Assembly: GCA_023228125.1 (NCBI GenBank)
Contig: JALOBT010000003.1
Location: 1 to 64,000, forward strand
DNA from: Candidatus Cloacimonadota bacterium
Lineage (GTDB): Bacteria > Cloacimonadota > Cloacimonadia > Cloacimonadales > Cloacimonadaceae
DNA length: 64,000 nucleotides
Reading direction: 5' to 3'
The notes below the pieces were generated by a model. That model searched no databases and was not told the origin of the DNA. It saw only the letters and a list, made by a program, of their open reading frames with translations. Positions 7,193 to 16,288 of this stretch are shown in pieces. How positions within the stretch are numbered: the stretch's first letter is position 1; every line of letters begins with the position of its first letter. The translations under genes and the position numbers were made by a program.

Positions 7193-10144
7193 TCATTTGA
7201 TTAGCACCATTTTCTTACGGGCACTGCAGTTTCCCGTGTTTATTTTGTAGAGGTAGATTCCAGCGGCGCATCTATGGCCGCGAGTATCTCTACCATCCCA
7301 TTCCCAGGAGTATGCTCCTGCGGCTTTTGGCTCTCGCAGAAGCTCATTTACCAATTGTCCTTTGAGGTTGAAGATTTGAAGCCTTACCGGGCTGGCCTCA
7401 TGCAGTTTATATGATATCCTCGTGCTGCCAGAGAAGGGATTTGGAGAGTTTTGCATGAGGCTTACCATAGGCATTGGCTCTAATGTGATATCCTCATTGC
7501 CGATAGGTTGAGCGAAGGCTCTGGCATATACTCCGTTTATGTCAGGCTCTTCCCCGGATAAGCCATCAGTATTACGTTGATCCCAATACAAGACAGCGCT
7601 GTTATCACAAATAACCGTGTGTAAAGAGTTGAACTTGGCCTTATGGATGAACTGGTTTTCCTGAAAGGTGCCACAGGAGTTTATATATACGTGTCTCAGG
7701 TTGGGTTCATAGTATTGATCGCCATCCCTCCAAAAGTATGAGTAAGCGCCGTTTGCATATTGAGTTAATTGCCAATGGTTATTGTATTTAGGGAGTCCTG
7801 GCATCAAAATACCATCCTCAGCAAAGAGCATATTGCCCTGAGTATCCAACTTTTGCAAGTACAATTCAGTTTGTTCCTTCGTATACAAGATACTGATCTG
7901 ATCGCCGAATATCACAGTCACCAAGATCGGAGGATATGTATCGTACTCGCAGATTTGCAGGCCGTTATCGCCCCATTGGACGGTACCTGAGGCAGCCAGT
8001 TTTTGGGCTCGCAGAGATAATTCATTCTCTGCGTTTGAAGTAGTGACAAAGCAGTAAAGATCATCCTGGATCAAACCGGTGTGAGAATCGAGATCTGAGT
8101 CGTACCAATTGCTGGAATTGAATAGGGCTACACCTTCGGGATCCCAATTTGGATCTTGCTCTCCGCTGGGCTCTATGTGCAGGGCTCTTACTTCAAAAAG
8201 AATTGGAGCATTTTCTGAGCTTTTGAAAATTAGATAGCTGCCTTGCGCATTAATTAAGTGAACACTCTTGGCAATATTGTTATATATGTCTATTCCACCA
8301 TCTTCCCAGGCAGTAGCACCGGCCACAATTCTTTGACCTTTTACTATAGTTCTGTACTTGGGAACTGTCAGATTTTGTGTCCAGTAAATATAGCAGGAGT
8401 TATCGGCAAAACCCAGTGTTATCTCATAGAAAGCATTTTCTGAGGAACTAAGCAGAATCCCATTTCCAGGATATAATGGATTTCCATCTGCATCTATCTC
8501 TTGCACATATATCATATTATTGGGATGCTCTTGTTTGCTATAGATAAGGAAGAGCGTGTTTTGCGGACTCACTTCTGCCGTAAGGATGCTCTGCTGCCAG
8601 TCATCGCTGAGATCCAGGGCTTGGCCATTTTGCGGCAGATATGAATTCAGGTCGCTATCCAGAATCTGGTAATAGATTTGCTGGTTTTTACCGCGGCTGT
8701 CATGCATAAGGCAGATAGTTCTATTTGCCAAACTGTAAACACCATAGACTTGAGCATTTCCAGCGAGTTTGGAAACAAGAGGAGCACCGTTTTCAGCTAA
8801 AAGCTGATCACCACTGGCCGCAATGATTTGCCTGAGCAAAACAATCTGATCTACTGCGTAGTCACTCCAAAAAAGCATTGCTTTATCTGTAAACAGTGAA
8901 AGTCTGGGGGAGCTTATGGATCTTGATGAGCTGCTGATCAGTTGTGGAGTGAAAGCAGGACTGCCATTGGGATTCAGCTTCACCAGTTCTATCTGCATGT
9001 CTGTGTAGTTGGGCGATGATCTCAGCATTGAAAGCCAGGCCTGGCCAGATGAATCTACCGCCAGATTATGGTCAATAATGCGCTCGTCACCTGTGAAAAT
9101 TAGAGGGCCTTCGTATCCCAAAACGGGGTCCAAAGTAGGACTGAGGCGTTGAACTTTCAGTCCGTAAAGATTCATATCGTATTCAGCCCTGCAATTATAG
9201 GCAAGGATGAATCCTCCATCAAAGAGAAGCTCTATGTTCAAACTGGCTTCGTTACAATCTGCCATGCCCATTGGGAGTGACTTCAAAGTGCTGTAAACAA
9301 GGTTCCCGCTCGCATCCATCATTTGCATCTTCATGGAGTTTTCACTGCCGAAACTTGCAGAATAGATCAAGATATTGCCGTTTGCAGCTTTTTGAAACCG
9401 AGGCTCTGCAGGAATCACTGCATACGGAGGAAACATCGGAAAGCTGCCCACGGTGTTTCCGTTGTTATCCACCTTTCTGAGATACCTACTCTGATAAGAG
9501 TAAAGATTCATAATCAAATCACCAGCATCAGTAAGCAGAAGCTGATTAGGCGAGTAGTTCCGGTCTGTCTCATTGTCAGCCGTCCAGATATTGTTTCCAG
9601 ACGCATCATAATTCGAGAGTTTATTGACATATTGATTCATCGCAGAAAAGCCTGGACGAATCAAGAAAGCGCCTCCCAGATTGTTTGCACAAAGCTTCGA
9701 ATCTGGAAATTTGGTATGCAAGACTGTGGCTACCTCAAGGCCAGGATCAGTCCATTGCCTCTGGCCCAGGGAATTCAGCTTTTGCACCTTCAGAAAGACT
9801 TGCCGCTGCTCACCTATATCTGCCTGATCTTCCTGCATGAACAGTAAAACAAGGCCCGTATCGCTACTGGCTACTGCATCCAGTAATTTCGTCGAGGTAT
9901 CAGAGCTGACAATAGAAATAGGGGAATCAAAAGCGGCATTACCCAGGCTATCGTATATCTGCCCGCGTATCTCGTAGCCGTAGGTCACGCTTTCGTCCCA
10001 CAAGACCCAGGTTTCATTAGCAGAGCTTTTCAGTACATGACCAGTGTATCTGACGTTCTCACCGATTCTTACTTCGGCGACGGGCTGTGCACAAAGTAGC
10101 AGGCTCAATAACAATAAGACAAAGATACCGAGGCAAGGTTTCAT
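7193..10144 (-). CDS. Large secreted repeat protein with C-terminal sorting tail (paralogue 1)
   Basis: 983 residues. The start at 10144 follows AAAGGAG in the minus direction and begins the signal peptide MKPCLGIFVLLLLSLLLCAQ; a longer frame upstream lacks both. The first mature residues PVAEVRIGEN are identical to those of the downstream paralogue, and similarity continues to the sorting tail (NSPNPFSGSTRI, WEWDGRD, AAGIYLYKI, KKMVLIK). The middle has the same W/G-rich repeat motif, consistent with a beta-propeller-like fold. It is the first gene of a two-gene minus-strand unit. Its role is unknown; such proteins in this lineage are usually annotated only by their sorting domain. Confidence 0.8.
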   Translation of the reverse strand: MKPCLGIFVLLLLSLLLCAQPVAEVRIGENVRYTGHVLKSSANETWVLWDESVTYGYEIRGQIYDSLGNAAFDSPISIVSSDTSTKLLDAVASSDTGLVLLFMQEDQADIGEQRQVFLKVQKLNSLGQRQWTDPGLEVATVLHTKFPDSKLCANNLGGAFLIRPGFSAMNQYVNKLSNYDASGNNIWTADNETDRNYSPNQLLLTDAGDLIMNLYSYQSRYLRKVDNNGNTVGSFPMFPPYAVIPAEPRFQKAANGNILIYSASFGSENSMKMQMMDASGNLVYSTLKSLPMGMADCNEASLNIELLFDGGFILAYNCRAEYDMNLYGLKVQRLSPTLDPVLGYEGPLIFTGDERIIDHNLAVDSSGQAWLSMLRSSPNYTDMQIELVKLNPNGSPAFTPQLISSSSRSISSPRLSLFTDKAMLFWSDYAVDQIVLLRQIIAASGDQLLAENGAPLVSKLAGNAQVYGVYSLANRTICLMHDSRGKNQQIYYQILDSDLNSYLPQNGQALDLSDDWQQSILTAEVSPQNTLFLIYSKQEHPNNMIYVQEIDADGNPLYPGNGILLSSSENAFYEITLGFADNSCYIYWTQNLTVPKYRTIVKGQRIVAGATAWEDGGIDIYNNIAKSVHLINAQGSYLIFKSSENAPILFEVRALHIEPSGEQDPNWDPEGVALFNSSNWYDSDLDSHTGLIQDDLYCFVTTSNAENELSLRAQKLAASGTVQWGDNGLQICEYDTYPPILVTVIFGDQISILYTKEQTELYLQKLDTQGNMLFAEDGILMPGLPKYNNHWQLTQYANGAYSYFWRDGDQYYEPNLRHVYINSCGTFQENQFIHKAKFNSLHTVICDNSAVLYWDQRNTDGLSGEEPDINGVYARAFAQPIGNEDITLEPMPMVSLMQNSPNPFSGSTRISYKLHEASPVRLQIFNLKGQLVNELLREPKAAGAYSWEWDGRDTRGHRCAAGIYLYKINTGNCSARKKMVLIK

Positions 10145-10426
10145 TCCATTCTCCTTTGGCCGGGAGGCAGTATTAATAGTAGTCGAGAGAGGATCCCGGG
10201 ACATTGCTATAGGGATATGCAAAACTTGTTCCAAGAAGCAGATTATTAAAAAGTTTTTTAAGAATGAGTCATGGGGAATCAGAACCGTGTTAGGTATAGA
10301 GGGTTAATGGCCGAGATTGAGTCTTTTTTGTTTCTAATAAATCTCAAGTGATAAGTGTATAGATAGTCTCCCTTTCATGAAGAATACCAGCGAATTGACT
10401 TCAAGTGCTTATCGGGTTTGGATAGT

Positions 10427-10451
10427 CTCTGCTAAGCCAAATTTAGCAGTC
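10427..10451 (+). promoter_or_regulatory. Pair of CIRCE-like half-sites upstream of the hrcA promoter
   Basis: CTCTGCTAA (10427-10435) and TTAGCAGTC (10443-10451) form an inverted pair in outward order (right arm first), 7 bases apart. The same half-site sequence occurs in the htpG promoter. It may be an auxiliary HrcA-binding site. Confidence 0.4.
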
Positions 10452-10462
10452 TCACATTTTGA

Positions 10463-10490
10463 TTGACAATTATGCTGTCTTGATTAGATT
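10463..10490 (+). promoter_or_regulatory. hrcA promoter
   Basis: TTGACA (10463-10468), 16-base spacer, TAGATT (10485-10490), placed directly upstream of the CIRCE-type operator so that bound repressor would cover the transcription start. Confidence 0.6.
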
Positions 10491-10499
10491 GTCTCTAAG

Positions 10500-10526
10500 T
10501 TAGCAGATCACGAGGTGGACTGCTAA
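10500..10526 (+). promoter_or_regulatory. CIRCE-type HrcA operator
   Basis: TTAGCAGAT, 9-base spacer, GACTGCTAA: exactly the 9-9-9 geometry of CIRCE (consensus TTAGCACTC-N9-GAGTGCTAA). Seven bases of each arm are perfectly complementary. Position just after the -10 element and before hrcA fits autoregulation by HrcA. Confidence 0.75.
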
Positions 10527-10549
10527 TAATAAATAACGAGGCGGTAAGC

Positions 10550-11608
10550 ATGAAGAAGAATAAAGCACGATTGTTCCACACTCTGGGAGCATTGGTGGAT
10601 GAGTATATCCTGAGTTGCGAGCCGGTTTCCTCGCGGATTCTCAACGAAAAGTATATGGCTGATATATCTTCCGCCACTTTGAGGTTGGATTTGCTCAAGC
10701 TGGAGCAGCAGAATTTCATCTCCCAGCCGCATACTTCAGCGGGGCGGATTCCCACCATAGCAGGTTACCGCAGATATCTGGACTACATACAGCCGGAGCA
10801 CAAGAATGTGCGTTACGAGCGTATGGATACCCTGCGTGAGCTCTTGGTGCGCAATTACAAGGATACCCCGCGGGCCTTGCATTTCATCATGCAGATGCTG
10901 GCGCATGAGACAGACCAATTATCTTTTGTGGCAGAGCCGGAAGTATCGAACGGATATCTTTCCCGTTTGGAAGTGTTTTCGATAGGTGAGCAGAAGCTGC
11001 TCTTTCTGGTGAGCCTGGATAGCGGTCTTGATAAGACTGTGATTATGAAATGCGATTATGATATCAATGAGGCCCAACTGAGAAAACTGGTGCGCTATCT
11101 CAACGATGAATTGGTGGGACAGCGCGTTTATGAGATAGCCAACAAAGTATTGGTAGATATGCGAGAGAGCAGACAAAATGAAAGTGATCTCTTAAGCAAC
11201 TTTCTGGCAGAATTGCACAAGGCTTTTATAGAGATCAGTGATTTCTTTATTCATTACGATGGCAGCATCAAGTTTTTGGAGCAGCCGGAGTTTGATTCCA
11301 AGGAATCGATCCTGAATTTTATGAATATGATTCAGCGGCAGGATGTGCTCCTGAATTCAATGCGCAGTAACGATGAAGGGAAAGTCAATATACTGATGGG
11401 AGAAGATTTTATTGATCCCAAGTGGCATGATTTTGCCTTAATCTATGGTAAGTATGAAGTTTTTGGCATACCCGGCTATCTGGGTGTGCTCACCCCGCTG
11501 AGGACAGAATATCGCAAGTGGATACCTCTGATCCGAGACGTGACAAATACGATCACACAGACTACAAAGAAGGGAATGGTCGTGCCCAAGTGGAGTAGAA
11601 ATGAGTAA
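10550..11608 (+). CDS. hrcA: Heat-inducible transcription repressor HrcA
   Basis: 352 residues. HrcA dimers bind CIRCE and repress chaperone operons until heat stress titrates GroEL. The N-terminal winged helix is visible (ILNEKYMADISSATLRLDLLKLEQQNFISQPHTSAGRIPTIAGYRRYLD, about residues 28-78), where the SSATLR and HTSAGRIPT signatures are typical. The remainder is the GAF-like dimerisation region. Its own promoter carries a CIRCE-type operator, and grpE overlaps its 3' end by 8 bases, giving the classical hrcA-grpE-dnaK order. Length is normal for the family. Confidence 0.95.
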   Translation: MKKNKARLFHTLGALVDEYILSCEPVSSRILNEKYMADISSATLRLDLLKLEQQNFISQPHTSAGRIPTIAGYRRYLDYIQPEHKNVRYERMDTLRELLVRNYKDTPRALHFIMQMLAHETDQLSFVAEPEVSNGYLSRLEVFSIGEQKLLFLVSLDSGLDKTVIMKCDYDINEAQLRKLVRYLNDELVGQRVYEIANKVLVDMRESRQNESDLLSNFLAELHKAFIEISDFFIHYDGSIKFLEQPEFDSKESILNFMNMIQRQDVLLNSMRSNDEGKVNILMGEDFIDPKWHDFALIYGKYEVFGIPGYLGVLTPLRTEYRKWIPLIRDVTNTITQTTKKGMVVPKWSRNE

Positions 11609-12173
11609 GAAACAGCAAAAGGATAAAAAGATGCACTCACAGCCTAAGAATGAAGAGCAAGTGAAAGCAGATGTTGAGATAATGTCGGAAACTGTGGAAA
11701 CAGAGATAGAGCCCGAGCTAACACCAGAGATAATAGACTATAAAGATAAGTATTTACGGACCATGGCGGAGTTTGAAAACTACCGCAAAAGAACAAATGC
11801 TGAAAAAGCAGACTGGATTCGGCACGCTACCAAAGAATTGGCGCTGCATATCTGTGATGTGTTGGACAACTTTGAGCGCGCACTGTTGCAGGCCAATGCT
11901 GAGGATCTTAAAACCTCCTTTGTGCAAGGGATATTATTGATCGAAAAGCAATTGGCCAGTGCTTTAGGAAAAGAGGGAATCAAGAAGATCGAAGCTTTGG
12001 AGCAGGAATTTGACCCTGAATATCACGAAGCTTTGGCTCATATTCCCAGTGATTATGATGAAAATATTGTGGCCGCCATCATCCAAAATGGATACACAAT
12101 GCACGATAGGGTGATACGCCCGGTGCGTGTGGCGGTCTCAAATGGCCATAAAATGAATACCCAGGAGGATTAA
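11601..12173 (+). CDS. grpE: Nucleotide exchange factor GrpE
   Basis: 190 residues. GrpE releases ADP from DnaK. An acidic, disordered N-terminus (about 1-45) leads into the long dimerising helix with the conserved YLRTMAEFENYRKRT segment, and the beta-domain ends in GYTMHDRVIRPVRVAVS, a typical family ending. The ATG overlaps the hrcA stop region by 8 bases and dnaK starts one base after its stop, so the three genes are translationally coupled and share CIRCE control. Confidence 0.95.
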   Translation: MSKKQQKDKKMHSQPKNEEQVKADVEIMSETVETEIEPELTPEIIDYKDKYLRTMAEFENYRKRTNAEKADWIRHATKELALHICDVLDNFERALLQANAEDLKTSFVQGILLIEKQLASALGKEGIKKIEALEQEFDPEYHEALAHIPSDYDENIVAAIIQNGYTMHDRVIRPVRVAVSNGHKMNTQED

Positions 12174-12174
12174 A

Positions 12175-14145
12175 ATGGGAAAGATAATTGGAATTGATCT
12201 CGGGACTACAAACTCATGTGTCTCTGTAGTAGAAGGCGGGAAACCCGTCGTGATCACAAACGCGGAAGGTGGCAGAACCACCCCATCCGTAATAGGATTT
12301 ACTCAAAAAGGTGAAAGAATGGTGGGACAACTGGCCAAGCGTCAGGCTGTTACCAATCCTCAAAACACCGTATTTTCGATCAAGCGTTTTATGGGACGCT
12401 CCTTCGGCGAAGTGAGCGAAGAGATTAAGCAAGTGCCGTACAAAGTGATTTCTGGGATCAAAAATCAAGCCGCGGTACATATAGAGAATCAGAATAAAGA
12501 CTTCACCCCGCAGGAAATAGCCGCGATGGTGCTGGTCAAAATGAAGGAAACCGCAGAAGCCTATCTGGGAACTACAGTTTCCGAAGCTGTAGTCACGGTT
12601 CCGGCTTATTTTAACGACGACCAACGTCAGGCTACCAAAGACGCCGGCCGCATTGCCGGGTTGGAAGTAAAACGCATCATCAACGAGCCCACCGCAGCCG
12701 CTTTGGCTTATGGCATGGAAAATAAGAAAGAGCAGAAAGTGGCGGTATATGACCTGGGTGGAGGCACCTTTGATATCTCTATTCTGGATATCTCCAGCGG
12801 AGTAGTAGAAGTGCTGGCCACCAATGGCGATACCCATCTGGGTGGAGATGATTTTGATAAAAAGGTGATAGACTGGATCCTGGATCAATTTAAGAAACAG
12901 GAGGGGATAGACCTCTCCAAAGATCCGATGGCTTTGCAACGCCTGCGTGAAGCTGCTGAAAAGGCCAAGATTGAGCTCTCCGGAACTCAGGTCAGCAATA
13001 TCAATCTGCCCTTCATCACCGCAGATGCCACAGGCCCCAAACATCTGAATCTGGACCTCAGTCTGGCAGAATTCAACCGTCTGACTGCAGATTTGGTGGC
13101 GCGCTCCATGGAGCCTTGCAAAAAGGCTTTGAAAGATGCCAAACTCAATGCTTCCGACATTCAGGAAATACTGATGGTTGGTGGCAGCACCAGAATCCCG
13201 GCTGTGGGTGAAGCAGTGGAGAAATTCTTTGGTAAAAAGCCCAACCGCAGCTTGAATCCGGATGAAGTGGTGGCTATCGGAGCCGGAATCCAGGGAGCAA
13301 TCCTCTCTGGGGACGACAATGTATCCGATGTGCTGCTGCTGGACGTAACCCCGCTTTCTTTGGGAATCGAAACTCTGGGTAATATGATGACCTCACTCAT
13401 CCCCAGAAATACGACGATACCCACCAAAAAGAGCCAGGTGTTTTCCACAGCCGCAGACAATCAAACCGCGGTGACCATCCATGTCTTGCAGGGTGAAAGA
13501 CCCATGGCTCCGGATAATAAGAGCCTGGGAAGATTTGACCTGGTGGGAATTCCTTCCGCTCCGCGTGGGCTGCCGCAGATCGAAGTTACCTTTGATCTGG
13601 ATGCCAATGGTCTCTTGCACGTATCTGCCAAAGACAAGGGTACTGGCAAGGAGCAATCCATCAAGATCGACCGGGCTGGCAGCATCAGTTCAGAAGATAT
13701 CGATCGCATGATCAAAGATGCTGAATTGCATGCCGAAGAAGACAAGAAACGTCAGGAATTTGTCAGTGCCAAAAACGAGCTGGACACTTTGATCTTCAGC
13801 ACCGAAAAGAGCTTGGCCGAATATGGCGACAAACTCTCTGAGGATGAGCGCAAAGAGCTCGAGGATGAACTGAAGAGTGCCAAAGAACAGCTTGACAAGG
13901 TGGGCGATAAAGCGCAATTGGATCAGATTAAAGAAAGTCTTTCCAAAAAAGCTCAGAAACTGGGTGAGATCATCTACGCTAATATGCAGCAGCAAGGACA
14001 AGAAGGTGGAGCGGGCTTTGATCCCAATGCCCAGGGCTTCAATCCTGAAGACTTTGCAGGGCAGCAGCAACAAGAAGAGCCCCAGCACGATGAAGGCCCT
14101 ATCGATGCCGAATATGAAGTAATGGACGATAAAGACGATAAATAA
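12175..14145 (+). CDS. dnaK: Chaperone protein DnaK (Hsp70)
   Basis: 656 residues, normal length. ATPase domain signatures: GIDLGTTNSCVSV near the start, VYDLGGGTFDISIL near 190, and MVGGSTRIPAV near 335. The substrate-binding domain follows (LLDVTPLSLGIET), then the helical lid, and a low-complexity Gln/Gly-rich tail ending in acidic residues (IDAEYEVMDDKDDK) that contacts co-chaperones. An AGGAGG ribosome-binding site lies inside the end of grpE. It works with GrpE and DnaJ, whose gene follows after a hairpin. Confidence 0.97.
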   Translation: MGKIIGIDLGTTNSCVSVVEGGKPVVITNAEGGRTTPSVIGFTQKGERMVGQLAKRQAVTNPQNTVFSIKRFMGRSFGEVSEEIKQVPYKVISGIKNQAAVHIENQNKDFTPQEIAAMVLVKMKETAEAYLGTTVSEAVVTVPAYFNDDQRQATKDAGRIAGLEVKRIINEPTAAALAYGMENKKEQKVAVYDLGGGTFDISILDISSGVVEVLATNGDTHLGGDDFDKKVIDWILDQFKKQEGIDLSKDPMALQRLREAAEKAKIELSGTQVSNINLPFITADATGPKHLNLDLSLAEFNRLTADLVARSMEPCKKALKDAKLNASDIQEILMVGGSTRIPAVGEAVEKFFGKKPNRSLNPDEVVAIGAGIQGAILSGDDNVSDVLLLDVTPLSLGIETLGNMMTSLIPRNTTIPTKKSQVFSTAADNQTAVTIHVLQGERPMAPDNKSLGRFDLVGIPSAPRGLPQIEVTFDLDANGLLHVSAKDKGTGKEQSIKIDRAGSISSEDIDRMIKDAELHAEEDKKRQEFVSAKNELDTLIFSTEKSLAEYGDKLSEDERKELEDELKSAKEQLDKVGDKAQLDQIKESLSKKAQKLGEIIYANMQQQGQEGGAGFDPNAQGFNPEDFAGQQQQEEPQHDEGPIDAEYEVMDDKDDK

Positions 14146-14162
14146 ACAACAACTAATTAGTT

Positions 14163-14207
14163 CAAACAGCTTTGCCTGCCGGAAGAAATCCGCAGGCAAG
14201 CTGTTTG
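14163..14207 (+). terminator. Strong hairpin between dnaK and dnaJ
   Basis: A 16-bp stem with one bulged base: the left arm begins CAAACAGCTT and ends GCCTGC, the right arm begins GCAGGC and ends GCTGTTTG, with a loop of about 12 bases. There is no good U-run after it, so it may attenuate transcription into dnaJ or stabilise the hrcA-grpE-dnaK mRNA rather than end it fully. Confidence 0.6.
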
Positions 14208-14289
14208 GCTATTTGATTCAGATGATGTGTAGCAGAGGCCAGGCCTGGCATCAGCTATACGATCAGCAATATATTTTACAGGAGAAATG

Positions 14290-15444
14290 ATGGCGAAACG
14301 AGATTATTATGAAATTCTGGGTGTGGAAAAAAGCGCAGATGAAGGGGCAATAAAGAAAGCCTATCGCAAGCTGGCAATGCAGTATCATCCAGATAAGAAT
14401 CCCGATAACAAAGAAGCGGAAGAAAAGTTTAAAGAAGCCAGTGAAGCCTATGAGATCCTTTTTGACAAAGAAAAACGGCAACTTTATGACCAATATGGAC
14501 ATGCTGGGATAGAAAATCAATTTGGTGCCGGAGGCTTTTCCTGGGAAAACTTCAGTCATCGTGGCGATTTTAATGACATCTTTGGAGATGGCTTCTCTTC
14601 CATCTTTGAAGGTCTGTTTGGGGGAGGTTTCGGCGGTTCACGCAGTTCAGGCAGAAGTTCAAATCGCGGAGAAGATCTGCAGATAGAGCTCTCACTCTCG
14701 CTAAAAGAAATAGCCACAGGCACCGAAAAGACCATAAAGATTGGCACCAAAGAAGCCTGCGACAAGTGTAATGGCACCGGAAGTGCAGACGGTCAAGTGG
14801 AAAGCTGCGCACAATGCCGGGGTACAGGACAGGTGCGGCAGGTGCGGCAATCCCTTTTTGGACAAATGCAAACCGTGTCGGAATGCCCATCCTGTAGGGG
14901 CGAGGGCAAGATCATCAAAACCAAATGCAGCAAATGCTATGGCGAAGGCAGAATGGGCAAGGTCAAGGAAATCAGTGTAAAAATCCCCTCTGGCGTGGAA
15001 GAAAACCAGTATATCCGGCTCAGAGGACAAGGCAACATGGGCCCCCGAGGTGGAACCCGCGGAGACATCCTGGTGCTGATCCATGAAAAGCAGGATGATC
15101 TGTTTGAACGCAATGGCAATGACATCATGATCGAATACCCGATCTCGCTCTCTCAGGCGGTTTTAGGAGATGATATTTTGGTGCCTACCCTTACCGGCAA
15201 AGTCAAGATGAAAGTTCCCGCAGGCACCCAAAGTGGCCGGCTGTTCCGCCTCAAAGGACAGGGAATTCAGGGGCTGAATACCTATAGCAAGGGCGATGAG
15301 ATCGTGAAAGTGATCTTGGTCACACCCACCAAAATCAACAAGGAAGAGACCGAGCTTTATACCAAACTGCGCGAATTTGACAGCAAACGCGAGCTCAAAC
15401 CGGGCCGGGGATTCTTCTCAAAATTAAGAGATTACTTTAGCTAA
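14290..15444 (+). CDS. dnaJ: Chaperone protein DnaJ (Hsp40)
   Basis: 384 residues from the second of two adjacent ATGs; GGAG lies 5 bases from it and only 2 from the first, and MAKRDYYEILGV is the canonical N-terminus. The J domain has the HPD motif (YHPDKN) that stimulates DnaK. A Gly/Phe-rich linker follows (FGGGFGGSRSSG). Four zinc-finger repeats are intact: CDKCNGTG, CAQCRGTG, CPSCRGEG, CSKCYGEG. The C-terminal substrate-binding region is complete. It is thus a full type I DnaJ, two bases upstream of rsmE. Confidence 0.96.
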   Translation: MAKRDYYEILGVEKSADEGAIKKAYRKLAMQYHPDKNPDNKEAEEKFKEASEAYEILFDKEKRQLYDQYGHAGIENQFGAGGFSWENFSHRGDFNDIFGDGFSSIFEGLFGGGFGGSRSSGRSSNRGEDLQIELSLSLKEIATGTEKTIKIGTKEACDKCNGTGSADGQVESCAQCRGTGQVRQVRQSLFGQMQTVSECPSCRGEGKIIKTKCSKCYGEGRMGKVKEISVKIPSGVEENQYIRLRGQGNMGPRGGTRGDILVLIHEKQDDLFERNGNDIMIEYPISLSQAVLGDDILVPTLTGKVKMKVPAGTQSGRLFRLKGQGIQGLNTYSKGDEIVKVILVTPTKINKEETELYTKLREFDSKRELKPGRGFFSKLRDYFS

Positions 15445-15446
15445 GC

Positions 15447-16175
15447 ATGCCTTCACAATACTATCCCAAGCTGGATCAAGAGACGAAAAGCATCATCCTG
15501 GATGACCAGGAGTTTCACCATCTTGCCCGGGTCAAACGCCTAACTACGGATCAAGAGATTTTGATTAATGGCGGGAATGGCTATCTGGCCACAGCCAGAA
15601 TATCAAGGCTGGAAAAGCAAAGTGCATTCTTGGAAGTTCTTTCTATAGAGTATCACGAGATGCTTCGTCCCCGCTTTGCCATAGCATTTGCCTTACTCAA
15701 AAGCCATCATGATGAGCTGGCCCTTGAAAAGTGCACCGAGCTGGGAGCGCTGGATTTCTTCCCTCTGAAGACCCGGTTTACTGTGCGGGAAGAGGGCAAA
15801 AACACCAGATCCCGTTTTGAAAGCATCGCCCTGGCTGCGATCAAACAGTGCGACAATCCCTGGTTGCCCACAGTGCATCCAGCCAGCGATCTCAAGGCTG
15901 CCCTCGCAGAGATTCGAAAGTCTGGCTATACTCCTGTGCTGTGCTCGGAGCGGGAGGAAAGTCATTGGCTTCAGGATCTGGACTATGGGCCTGATTTATG
16001 CTTTGTAATCGGACCGGAAGGAGGCTTTTCCGAAGAGGAATTTGCCCTGCTCAAAGATTTGCCCCATATTCGTTTGTCGCATCTAATCACTCGGGCTGAA
16101 ACGGCTGCCATTGCCATCTCAGCACAGTTTCAAGCTTATCGTAAATCTGGCACCGTTAGAAACAGCGTAATATAG
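15447..16175 (+). CDS. rsmE: 16S rRNA (uracil-1498-N3)-methyltransferase RsmE
   Basis: 242 residues. It methylates U1498 in the 30S decoding region using SAM. A SPOUT-fold C-terminus is recognised by CFVIGPEGGFSEEE (about 188-201), the SAM-binding knot, and LSHLITRAETAAIAI, equivalent to the usual LGxRILRxETA. The N-terminal PUA-like part contains FHHLARVKR. The dnaJ-rsmE order is common in bacteria. It starts 2 bases after dnaJ and lacks its own ribosome-binding site, so it is probably coupled to dnaJ translation. Confidence 0.9.
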   Translation: MPSQYYPKLDQETKSIILDDQEFHHLARVKRLTTDQEILINGGNGYLATARISRLEKQSAFLEVLSIEYHEMLRPRFAIAFALLKSHHDELALEKCTELGALDFFPLKTRFTVREEGKNTRSRFESIALAAIKQCDNPWLPTVHPASDLKAALAEIRKSGYTPVLCSEREESHWLQDLDYGPDLCFVIGPEGGFSEEEFALLKDLPHIRLSHLITRAETAAIAISAQFQAYRKSGTVRNSVI

Positions 16176-16225
16176 GGATACAGACCTGAAGGTAGATACT
16201 AAATAGTGTCTTTGCAAAATTCCCT

Positions 16226-16254
16226 TTGACAAGATAGAGAACTCGATATACTTT
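16226..16254 (+). promoter_or_regulatory. Promoter for the tatD-tamB gene run
   Basis: TTGACA (16226-16231), 17-base spacer, TACTTT (16249-16254). Transcription would start near 16261, which rules out a TTG start for tatD at 16253 and supports the ATG at 16289. Confidence 0.55.
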
Positions 16255-16288
16255 GACACAAACAAAAATTAAGAGGTTAAAACTGAAC

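Larger units (their letters stand above)
10145..10549. other. Divergent intergenic region carrying the hrcA control region
   Basis: 405 bases between the minus-strand secreted-protein pair and hrcA. The hrcA half contains two CIRCE-like half-sites, a promoter and a full CIRCE-type operator (listed separately). The 10145-10420 part shows no gene and no clear minus-strand promoter. Confidence 0.6.

Noticed and set aside
12214..13044. 276-codon open frame antisense to dnaK
   Set aside because: Lies wholly within dnaK with no signals of its own.
16253..16288. N-terminal extension of TatD from TTG at 16253
   Set aside because: It lies in the -10 to +1 part of the predicted promoter, and the family begins at MKLFETHAHLD.
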